A stretch of 64,000 nt of DNA from positions 1,872,501-1,936,500 of the forward strand of contig CALZFC010000045.1 in the NCBI GenBank assembly GCA_945643635.1, given 5' to 3'. Of this stretch, positions 14,564-25,700 are shown in pieces. The first letter of the stretch is position 1. Every line of letters begins with the position of its first letter. Source of the DNA: Allodiplogaster sudhausi (lineage: Eukaryota; Nematoda; Chromadorea; Rhabditida; Diplogasteridae). The notes beneath the pieces were generated by a model. The model made no database searches and was not told the DNA's origin. It worked only from the letters and a program-made list of their open reading frames with translations. Made by a program: the position numbers and the translations under genes.

Positions 14564-15810
14564 TGAAAGGCGACCTGCAATAAACATTTTTCTTTTTTTA
14601 TAAGTAGATATATTTGTACATATAAAGTAACTTGTATTTTTTAAATTATAAAAAAAAACTGAAGATATAGCAGCCATTTCAATGTGAAATGGCAGGACTT
14701 CCTCCCGGTGGGATAGCGAAGTCGAAATGGCTGGAGAACTAGAAAGTATTGCAAAAGCTTAAGGAAAGAAGACAAGGAATGCAACTTAGCAATTCATCAG
14801 TCCTTGTTCCATGGAATAGGGCAGATTAGCTGAGCACTTTACAGGAAATAGACTTAGACGTTCGAAAGAAAAGCGAACAAACGCAACTCTTCATTTCTCT
14901 GCTTTCTCTCGAAGGTGGAATAAGGTTTGAAGATCGAAAAGTTTCGACTTCTTGAGGAACAACAGAAATACTACAACAAGTGTCATGTCTGAGATATGTA
15001 TCTGCCTATTTAATTAAATAACTGTCGAATGCTGATTGTTACATACACTCCTATGTATATGCTGTATGTATGTATGTATGTATCCAAGAATGTCTCGCTA
15101 TTGTTAGTGTTCAAAATTCAGTGAAGATAGTTGATGAATGAGCCGATGGAGGATGGAATGAGTGCCCTTTGTGCAGCAGTTCAACTTTCTCTCTCCACCT
15201 GGCCAAATTCTGTCCACGCCAAATGCACTGCTCACTCCCCTGCTGCACTCAACAAGCACCACGGAAATGGACACATTCTCTCCTTGTCTTTATCCATTAA
15301 GACCTGCTTTCGCAGTTTGCTCCCTTACATTTCTTCTAACTTTTCACCATTATATGGCGACTATGATTTTAATGTTTTTCTTTTTATTATATTTTCCCTT
15401 TAATATGTATGAGCATTAGATACACACATGTACATAATAATTTATATGCCGATAAGTTTTCAGCTCTTTAACAGTACTGTTACTTCATTAAACATGTGAA
15501 ACATGTGAAAGTGTACATTGTGTTTATATAATGCTCTCTCTATCTGAATTCGGCAGTATTACTTTCTACAAATGGCAACCTGAGATAAGTGTGCAGATTT
15601 TGCGCGACTACTACATGTGTATGTATGTATATAGTGACAAACAAAACGGAAATAAACATACCCGCGAAATATACATGTGATGTATCAATCTCCTCAAAAT
15701 TTGTCAATAAGTCAAACCGAGTATAAAATCCTTGTCTTCTCTTTTGTTTCTGTTCACGCTTTCTCTCTCTATTGCACATACTCCCCCCCCCCTTTTCTAT
15801 TTATCAATAT
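14564..15810. other. Intergenic region between the two minus-strand C6 genes (right of gene 1)
   Basis: No supported gene. Contains a (TGTA)n run near 15062-15082 and AT-rich DNA. The upstream promoter of the 13049-14563 gene should lie just right of 14563, but no clear element is recognisable. Confidence 0.5.
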
Positions 15811-16070
15811 ACATATAAGACAGTGTGAATTTAAAAAATTGGTTTTTTTCTGAAATTGTCGAGTAAGCGGTTATTTTTGGCACGGATTTAGAATATTCCA
15901 CTGTTTGCCATTATTGGCAATCGTTAAAATTACCAGATCAGCGTTTTGACAATTTTAACGATCGTCAAAAATGGCAAGTAGTGGAATATTCTAAATCCGT
16001 GCCATAAATAACAGCTTATTCGAAAATTGCAGAAAAAACCAATTATTTTAATTCGAACTGTCTTATATGT
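15811..16070. mobile_element. Palindromic foldback/MITE-like element
   Basis: About 260 bp that is almost one large inverted repeat. The outer arms read ACATATAAGACAGT (15811) and ACTGTCTTATATGT (ending 16070). Inside, the block around GGCACGGATTTAGAATATTC (near 15880) is repeated inverted near 15980-16005. TA dinucleotides flank an AGACAGT-starting TIR, which would suit a Tc1/mariner-derived MITE, but the target site is ambiguous because the palindrome runs into TA-rich flanks. Confidence 0.65.
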
Positions 16071-16164
16071 ACATATATGTATGTATGTACATACATCCTT
16101 TCGCCTGTTCGCTCACACTTCTTTCTTTCACTTCTCCTTTCCCTCTCTCTCTCTCTCCCTTTCT

Positions 16165-17068
16165 TTAAGCAGTAGCACAAGTGGCAGCGGTAATGATCAT
16201 GGATGGATCTCGTGTGTTGAAGAACCATCCCGTGCCAGCAGCGTTGCAGAAGAGTCTCGCAGAGACTGTCGTTGCGCCGGGTGGACGAATCACTATGCCC
16301 ATGCCACGATTGAACTGAAAGAGGGAGAGCGAAAGAGAGAGGAGAGAGAGAGACAGAAAAGAAAGAGAGCGAGATGTTGAGAGAATGGATGAGGTAAAGA
16401 GAGTGAACGAGAGAGAGAGAGAGAGATACGGAGATTGAAGATGTCACCTCAATGGTGGCACCAGGTCCTCTGCAGGTGAGGATGCGTTGTGTGCATCCCT
16501 GCGAGGTGTCGAGTATATCTTCGTCGAACTCCTTCTCATTCAGCCCCGGTCGTGTCAATGAGTCCCGCCCTACATGTTTTGCAGTCCGGAGTCACAATTA
16601 GTTGGTCGGTAGTCGCACAGCTCATCTGAAGGAATCACTAGATCTTGACATCTATAAGTCTACTTCTCTTGATTTCACTATGCTCTATTTATCTGTCTCC
16701 CATCTCTGACATCTTCAATAAGAATGTTATCGCCGGGGAGGACCCATCCAGTGCCATCCTCATTGCATTCGAGTTCTGTAATGACCTCTGTGGGGTCTGA
16801 GATGACGCCATTGGCGCCAAGATTGAACTGAAATCATGTCACTGGTTAGGTATAATCCCATCCAATTTATGGGGGATGACGATTTCAGGGAAAAGAGGAA
16901 GCAGACTGACTTCGACTGTAGCCATCTCCCCTGTACATATCAATTCGAGAAACACACATTCATCATTTTCAAAGAAAATAGTGGCGGAGTTGAAGTCCTT
17001 TTCGCCCGCGTCGCTTCTTTCGGGATCGATAAACAGCAACTGCTCTGAGCATAGGGAGCACGCTGAAA

Positions 17069-17111
<43 letters not shown>

Positions 17112-17461
17112 CTTTAACCTGAATTGTGAAAAAAGTGAAGATGGTGGTCAGGTAAGAAAACTCGTGAAGGGAATAGATATAGAAAATTAGCCGAAATTGT
17201 GCGAAGGAAACCAAATAAATTTATATGTACACAAGTAGTTTTTGATGTCTAACGTTTAATTTTATATTTAAAAAGAAGAATAACATACGAGGAAAGAAAA
17301 AAATCCATACGTTTCGGCGGCGTAGTCGTTGTGGTGGTGGGAGTGGTCGTCGTGGTGGTTGCAAGTGTGCTTGTCGTTGTTATGAAGCCATTATCACCCG
17401 TCGGAAAGCAAGAGAGAGACGTACGAAGAACGAGGAAGAGATGAAGAAGGAACGTGAGCAT
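16165..17461 (-). pseudogene. Second two-C6-domain secreted protein gene, frameshifted in exon 4
   Basis: Same five-exon plan as the neighbour at 13049-14563: 17461-17311, 17062-16911, 16827-16711, 16625-16448 and 16314-16165. Exon 1 gives a signal peptide (MLTFLLHLFLVLRTSLSC) and a Thr/Pro linker. Exons 2, 3 and 5 have exactly the same lengths as the paralogue (152, 117 and 150). Exon 4 is 178 instead of 186 bases: eight bases are missing just after the GACACGAC shared by both genes, so the frame breaks (DTTGAE-stop, against NEKEFDEDILD in the other frame). Everything else, including cysteines and splice sites, is intact, so this is a recent pseudogene, a lossy allele or an assembly error. 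Confidence 0.65.
17075..17106. repeat. (GA)n microsatellite in an intron
   Basis: Uninterrupted GA dinucleotides just outside exon 2 of the frameshifted C6 gene. Similar GA/CT tracts occur throughout the window (for example 6888-6941, 10459-10512, 30540-30593, 32637-32690, 39190-39300, 39389-39419 and 55725-55785). Confidence 0.85.
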
Positions 17462-18965
17462 TGAGATACGATCTGGAGATATATTGTTAGGCTAACGCAA
17501 GGCATATCTTTTTTATTATATAATTTTTCAGGGTGCACTGGCTGTTAGAAAGACGTTATTACAGAGAAATAAATAATTTCCAAGTGGTCAGGGACTATTC
17601 TTTTAAAGAAAAGAAGGGAAGATTGAAAGTGATAAAGAGATGGTCAATGATGAGATGACGGGCAGGGAAAGTTATAGTAATGGTTGAAGTTTGGGTGGTG
17701 AAAGGTTACGGTATAAATGCTTTCGATCTACTAGATGGCTTTCCATAGATGGAACGTCGGGGTAGTCGGGCAGCTAAAAGGGAGAGACGCCGGAGGGGTC
17801 AAAGGATAGCTGAACCGAATAGCGGCAGAAAAGGGATTATGTGGCCACCATTTTGTGACAAAGATGTGACCAGATATGGGGGCACTTGATGTGGACAAGT
17901 TCGAATCGACCCCGCTTAACTGATCATGTCCCTCACTCAAAAGGTGGGAGCAATCACTGACGACCATTAATCAGAGATGGTCATGACGCAGAAGTGGGCT
18001 TTGTCCCTTGGAGAGATTGGTCTCCATCGTTCCTCTCTCCCGTCCTCCTTCGCCTCGTCAATGACCACTCCTCGGGCCAATGCCATTCTCTGTCGAATCG
18101 TTTCCTTTGTCTATGTCCCCCCATACTCCGAATAAACACTTCTCTACCTCTACTTGGAAGCTTTATCGCCTGGGGGAGCAAAATTAATGTTAGAATGAAA
18201 TACAGACATTCATTGTATAGGTTCATTCCGAGGCTATCGACACCAGGCAAGTCAGTCAAGTATAATTGATTAAATTCTTTTTAATCGCCAAAACTTTCAT
18301 TTCCGTCTTTTTATATTGGGCATCAAAATTAAACGCGAATCCATCATGAACTTCTTTCACTTTCTTTATTTAAATTCATTAGCAACTTGGCGGGAAGTAG
18401 GAAAGACAGATCAACTGCTGCGGTTTGTTGGGGATGTACAAAAAACCGCAATATGTCGACCGACCGAATTATTCTCTCTGTCTTATGCATTAGTCTTGAA
18501 AATCCGGATAGGAGGCTGGGTACACTCCCGCCTGCAGGTGGCTAAGGATCCGCTCATTCTGCGGCATTCCTCTTTCCTTGTGGCGCGTCACTTAATGCTC
18601 ACAATTAGTAGAACACAGAACTCCAAATTTTTCCACGTACATACATACAGTATGTACAAAGAGAGGCACTCTCTGTTCTCCTGTCGGTAACTACTCTTAC
18701 AGCAACTTTTCAAAGCGAATACCATTCGTACTGAGTTGAAAAGAGAAATAGTTAGTTCTGTTTACTTTATTATTTCAATCAAGGATAGATAAGGTCCTAT
18801 GTTATTATCAATCATTTCAGGTTTTTACTTTTTCCTCGCTCTATTCTCCCATAGTCATCGGTCAAATTGCTGCGGATTAAGATCCTCATATCTGATTAAC
18901 CGTGCTTGTTTACGTTTTTTTTCTCTGCGCTCTCTTACATCCCCTTCTGTCCTCTCGCTCTGAGT
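17462..18965. other. Intergenic region, no supported gene
   Basis: About 1.5 kb. Contains moderately GC-rich open stretches near 17990-18270 and 18316-18690 on both strands, but none matches a family I recognise and none has a convincing splice partner. Confidence 0.45.
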
Positions 18966-19480
18966 CTCACCAGGAGAGATCGCCCTCTTGATAAATGATC
19001 TGCAACGACTGACATCGGCTACCGCAGCCTCTGCAGATGCCATCGCAGCTACGATTCTGAGAGTCGTCTGTGATTTGGCCAACCGGCCTATCGAGCTGAC
19101 CATGAGCAACACCATCGACAGGTTAACTTATGAGGGCGAGCATGACCAGGCCAATGCTGCATACGAGGACGGTGCTGGAGACACTCCTCACTGACGCCGC
19201 GACGTCACTCGCCATCCTTCCAGTCAGTTCGTATTCAAGACACAGTCGATCGTACTCCAATAAGCACTTTAAGAGGGAATCTTGCTTGCTTTCGATGTGG
19301 TAGACTGGGACACTACCAAAATGTCTGTCCAGCCCAGCAGCATAGAAACCCTTGTCATAATAAAAACTTTAGAAACAATGGACAAAACTCCAGCAACGAC
19401 AGGGACCAAGCCATCTTAAGAAACATCAGAACTTTATCCTGGGCCGTTTTAATAACTCGCGAAAACGCGATTTCAACTCC
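18966..19480 (+). pseudogene. Retroelement gag fragment with CCHC zinc knuckle
   Basis: One frame reads INDLQRLTSATAASADAIAA and continues to an RLTYEGEHDQANAAYEDGAG stretch. After a frameshift near 19185, a second frame runs through VRIQDTVDRTPISTL into CFRCGRLGHYQNVC, a classic CX2CX4HX4C retroviral-type zinc knuckle, followed by a basic, Asn/Gln-rich tail. This is the C-terminal half of an LTR- or LINE-type gag/ORF1. No pol domains follow; 19480 onward is unrelated, then satellite. Decayed. Confidence 0.65.
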
Positions 19481-19721
19481 GGAAATCTGAGACAAAACAA
19501 CTACTATAACCAAAGATCATGTCTACCGAATTGTGCCACATGCCGCCGCGGAGGAAGACACTCGTCGCCTTATACAGTCCCGCTCAACACTATTGGGTCC
19601 GATATTAACACTATTAATAGTATTAATGGTATTAATAGTTTGAATACATAGTATGAATATAAATATTACAAACTGGAATTGTGCGCTGAATACGCATCTT
19701 CATGCGGATTCCGCTATATTT

Positions 19722-22700
19722 TCCCTGGTTTCAGTATCGCCGCCCATTATCTCCCTTGGAGTGCTCGCTATGTCCTAGCATTTTAATCTTTGCATTGGGG
19801 TCGAATTAAAACGCGCAAAAGGGTTTGCCCGCGCGCGACTCCGAACCTGTGTCGTTAAGAAAATCTGCGTGCGATGAAAATGCACCAAAAAGCCACAAAA
19901 TAATTCATATCTCGAATATTCCTGAACGAATACAGAAGATCAACCTATCATTCGATAGCTAATTTTAGGCTCTATTCGAATAAAAATATGCCCCAAAAAG
20001 TGTCAGTGATGGCTAAGGTCGAAAAAGTGGCCTGAACATTCTCGTACCAAAAGTAGATCAAAAACGTCGTTGTATGAAACACTTTTGTATGAGACATTTG
20101 TTCGCCTTCTCGAGAGCTACAGAATCATATATAACATGTTGCCATAAGGCCAATTCCCGAGAAGAAACAGCCGCGGAAACGGCCTCCCAAAAATTCGACA
20201 TTTCACGGCCCCCTCAGGGTACTTTCCTGGAAGCCCAGCCAAACGGGAGTAGGCTCATTTCAAAGCTCTCGTAAAACTGTTCAATATTCTGAATGTCCCA
20301 TCCCGCTCCAATCCCTAATCTCCGAGTATTGATTTTTCAAATGTTCGCTCCTAACAAAATGGGTCGGCTTGTTTTTGCCTCGTATCTATTGATCTAGGCA
20401 ACTTCAGGACCTGGGCAATAGATCAGTCGATGCGCCGTCCAAAACTACATGATATATGTCGAAAGCAGTGAAAGCGCAGGTACAGATTTTGAAAAAGTGA
20501 GCAAATACAGAGCAAAAAAAGGCCAAAAAAGGGGGTCAAATTTTGGCCACGCCCCCTGGCCACCCCTGAGGCACTATCAACAAACCAACCAGGAATCTTA
20601 ATAGTTAAGACATGGGCTATAGACTCATATTTTTTTCGTTCCCCAATTCCTCTCCGTTCAAAAGATGCAAGCGCTCAAAGTGGCCAACCCAGCGCAACCT
20701 CGCCCCAAAAAGTTGCAACTTTGGCCGCCGGCGCCGACCACAAAACCAAAACCCAAAAATACCAAACCAATACCAAAAGGTAGCCCCAATATTCATTTAC
20801 CATCCTAAAAAAACCCCACTCGAAAATCTCAACTCCCCCGCCCACTACGCCGCTCCGCGCAACCCCGGTGAATAATCATCAAGCGTTTCTAAGTATACTC
20901 TCTAACTAGCGGAGCTATGGGGGGACCTGCTTTCAGTATCTTTGCCCATTATCTCCCTTGGAGTCTCCGCTATATCCTAGCATAGGTTTTGTTTACTTGG
21001 GGGTAATATAAAAGCGCGCAAAAGGGTTTGCCCGCGCGCGACTCCGAACCTGGGTCGTTAAGAAAATCTGCGTGCGATGAAAATGCACCAAAAAGCCACA
21101 AAATTAGTCATATCTCGAATATGCCTGAACGAATACAGAAGATCAACCTATCATTCGATAGGTAATTTTAGGCTCTATTCGAATAAAAATATGCCCCAAA
21201 AAGTCTCAGTGATAGCTAAGGTCGAAAAAGTGCCCTAAACATTCTGACCCCAAAAGTAGATCAAAAACGTCGTTGTATGGAAAACTTTTGTATGAGACAT
21301 TTGTTCACCTTCGTTAAAGCTACAGAATGATATATAACGCTTTGTCATAACACCAACATCCGAGAAAAAACAGCCGCGGAAATGGCGTCAAAAAATTTTG
21401 AGATTTCACGGCCCCCTCAGGGTACTTTCCCGGAAACCCAGCCAAACGCGAGTAGGCTCATTTCAAAGCACTCGTAAAACTGTACAATATTCTAAATGTC
21501 CCATCCCGCTCCGGTCCCAAATCTCCGAGTACTAATTTTTCAAAGGTTCGCTCCTAACAAAATGGGTTCGCCTGTTTTTGCCTCGTATCTATCGATCTAG
21601 GTACTTTCAGTAGATCAGCTATAGATCAGTCGATGCGCCGTCCAAAACTACATGATATATGTCGAAACAAAGAAAATCGTGGGTACAGATTTTGAAAAAG
21701 TGAGAAAAAACAGAGCAAAAAAGGGCCAAAAAACGGGGTAAAATTTTGGCCACGCCCACAGGAAAGACCCTCAGGCGGAATTCGCCCAATTTGTGTCCTA
21801 TTAATCTTGAAGACATTCCCTATCAGCCACTATTTTATCCAGCTTCCCATCTTCTCCGAAACAAAAGATGCAATCGCTCAAAGTTGCCAACCCAGCGCAA
21901 CCTCGCGCCGAAAAGTTGCAACTTTGGCCGCCGGCGCCGACACCAAAACCAAAACCCAAAAATCCGAAACCCATACCATATCGTAGCCCCAACATTCATT
22001 TTCCATCCTAAAAAAACACCACTCAAAAATCTCAACCCCACCGCCCACCACGCCGCTCCGCGCGACCCCAGTAAATAATCCACAAGCGTTTCTAAGTACA
22101 TTCTCTAACTAGCAGAGCTATGGGGGGACCTGGTTTCAGTATCTTTGCCCATTATCTCCCTTGGAGTGCGCGCTATGTCCTAGCATTTAGAACTTTGCAT
22201 TGGGGATCGAATTAAAGCGCGCAAAAGGGTTTGCCCGCGCGCGACTCCGAACCTGGGTCGTTAAGAAAATCTGCGTGCGATGAAAATGCACCAAAAAGCC
22301 ACAAAATAATTCATCGAATATGCCTGAACGAATACCGACGAACAACCTATCATTCGATAGCTAATTTTATACTCTATTTGAATAAAAATATGCCCCAAAA
22401 AGTGTCAGTGATAGCTAAGGTCGAGAAAGTGGCCTAAACATTCTCGGACCAAAAGTAGATCAAAAACATCGAAATATCAAAACGCTTTGTATGACAAAGT
22501 TGTTCGTCTTCTCGAGAGCTACAGAATGATATATAACATGTAGGCATTATACCAATCCCCGAGAAAAAACAGCCGCGGAAATGGCCTCCCAAAAATTTGA
22601 CATTTCACGGCCCCCTCAGGGTACTTTTCCGGAATCCCAGCCAAACGGCAGTAGGCTCATTTTAAAGCTCTCGTAAAACTGTTCAATATTCTGAATGTCC

Positions 22701-25700
22701 CTTCCCGCTCAAATCCCTAATCTCCGAGTATTGATTTTTCAAAGGTTCGCTCCTAACAAAATGGGTCCGCCTGTTTTTGCCTCGGTCCGCCCAGTGGCCT
22801 AAACCTTCTGACTCCAAAAGTAGATCAAAAATGTCGTTGTATGAAACAGTTTTGTATGATAAAGTTGTTCGCCTTCTCAAAAGCTACCGAATGATATATA
22901 ACACGTTGCCATAATGCCAATTCCCGAGAAGAAACAGCCGCGGAAAGAGCCTCCCAAAAATTCGACATTTCACGGCCCCCTCAGGGCACCTTTTCCGAAA
23001 CCCAGCAAAACATGAGTAGGCTCATTTGAAAGCCCTCGTAAAACTGTTCAATATTCTGAATGTCCCGTCCCGCTGTAATCTCTATTCTCCGAGTATTGAT
23101 TTTTCAAAGGTTCGCTCCTAACAAAATGTGTTCGCTACATTATCGATCGCTGCCGGAAAACTATTGCCCTGAGTGGGGAGGAAAGCATGTCAGATGGTGT
23201 ATTTCGAGGAGTTCTTTCGAATAAGGACAAAAAATCGACATGTTTCATATAGCGTTTTCGAGATAGTGAGCAAATACAGAGGGGCCAAAAAACGGGGTAA
23301 AATTTTGGCCACGCCCACAGGAAAGACCCTCGGGCGGAATTAGCCCAATTTGTGTCCTATTAATCTTGAAGACATTCCCTATCAGCCACTATTTTTTCCA
23401 GCTTCCCATCTTCTCCGAAACAAAAGATACAAACGCTCAAAGTGGCCAACCCAGCGCAAGAGCGCGCCGAAAAGTTGCAACTTTGGCCGCTGGCGCCACC
23501 CCCAAACCCAAATTCCAAAAATCCGAAACCCATACCAAAACGTAGCCCCAATATTCATTTTCCATCCTAAAAAAACCCCACTCGAAAATCTCAACTCTAC
23601 CGCCCACCACGCCGCTCCGCGCAACCCCGGCCTATAATCATCAAGCAATGCTAAGTATACTCTCTAACTAGCGGAGCTATGGGGGGACCTGGTTTCAGTA
23701 TCGCCGCCCATTCTCTCCCTTGGAGTCTCCGCTATGTCCTAGCATTGAATTTGTTTAGTTTTAGCTCATATAAAAGCGCGCAAAAGGGTTTGCCCGCGCG
23801 CGACTCCGAACCTGGGTCGTTAACAAAATCTGCGTGCGATGAAAATGTACCAAAAAGCCACAAAATAATTTATATCTCGAAAGTGCCTGAATTAAATGAG
23901 AAGTATTACCCACCATTCTATAGCTAATTTTAGGCTCTATCTGAATAAAAATATGTCCCAAAAAGTGTCAGTGATAGCTATGGTCGAAAAAGTGGCCTAA
24001 ACATTCTCGGACCAAAAGTAGATCAAAAACGTCGTTGTATGAAAAATATTTGTATGAGATATTTGTTCGCCTTCGCAAAAGCTACAGAATGATATATAAC
24101 ACGTTGCCATAACTCCAACATCCGAGAAAAAACAGCCACGGAAAGGGCCTCCCAAAAATTTGACATTTCACGGCCCCCTTAGGGTACTTTCCCGGAATCC
24201 CTGCCAAACGGGAGTAGGCTCATTTCAAAGCTCTCCAAAAACTGAACAATATTCTGAATGTCCCGTCTCGCTCCAATCCCAAATCTCCGAGTATTGATTT
24301 TTCAAAGGTTCGCTCCTAACAAAATGGGTCCGCCGGTTTTTGCCCCCTATCGATATGTATATATCAAAACATGCGCCTTGAACAACTACATCATATATGT
24401 CGAAAGTAGAAAAAGTTAATTTTGAAAATTTGAGTTAGTGAGAAAAAACAGAGTAAAAAAGGGCCAAAAAAGGGGGTCAAATTTTGGCCACGCCCCCTGG
24501 CCACCCCTGAAGCACTATCAACAAACCAACCAGGAATCTTAATAATTAAGAGATGGGCTATCGACTCATATTTTTTCCATTCACCAACTCCGCTCCGTTC
24601 AAAAGATACAATCGCTCAAAATGGCCAACCCAGCGCAAGCACGCGCCAAAAAGTTGCAACTTTGGCCGCTGGCGCCACCCCCAAACCCAAAAACCAAAAA
24701 TCCGAAACCCATACCAAAACGTAGCCCCAATATTCATTTACCATCCTAAAAAAACCCCACCCCAAATCTCACTCCCACCGCCCACAACGCCGCTCCGCGC
24801 AAACCCGGTCAATAATCCACAAGCGTTTCTAAGTATACTCTCTAACTAGCGGAGCTATGGGGGGACCTACTTCAGTATCTTTGCCCATTATCTCCCTTGG
24901 AGTCTCCGCTATGTCCTAGCATTCAGAACTTTGCATTGGGGGTCACACAAAAGCGCGCAAAAGGGTTTGCCCGCGCGCGACTCCGAACCTGGGTCGTTAA
25001 GAAAATCTGCGTGCGATGAAAATGCACCAAAAAGCCACAAAATAATTCATCGAATATGCCAGAACGAATACCGACGAACAACCTATCATTCGATAGCTAA
25101 TTTTATACTCTATTTGAATAAAAATATGCCCCAAAAAGTGTCAGTGATAGCTAAGGTCGAGAAAGTGGCCTAAACATTCTCGGACCAAAAGTAGATCAAA
25201 AACATCGAAATATCAAAACGCTTTGTATGACAAAGTTGTTCGTCTTCTCGAGAGCTACAGAATGATATATAACATGTAGGCATTATACCAATCCCCGAGA
25301 AAAAACAGCCGCGGAAATGGCCTCCCAAAAATTTGACATTTTACGGCCCCCTCAGGGTACTTTTCCGGAATCCCAGCCAAACGGGAGTAGGCTCATTTCA
25401 AAGCTCTCGTAAAACTGTTCAATATTCTGAATGTCCCATCCCGCTCCAATCCCTAATCTCCGAGTATTGATTTTTCAAAGGTTCGCTCCTAACAAAATTG
25501 GTCGGCCTGTTTTTGCCTCGTATCTATTGATCTAGGCAACTTCAGGACCTGGGCAATAGATCAGTCGATGCGCCGTCCAAAACTACATGATATATGTCGA
25601 AACAAAAAAAATCGCGGGTACAGATTTTGAAAAAGTGAGAAAAAACAGAGCAAAAAAGGGCCAAAAAACGGGGTAAAATTTTGGCCACGCCCACAGGAAA

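Noticed and set aside
20612..20875. About 90-110-codon ORFs recurring in most satellite units, on both strands
   Set aside because: They change start, frame length and sequence between units, have overlapping open frames on the other strand, and resemble no protein; the C-rich composition explains the openness.
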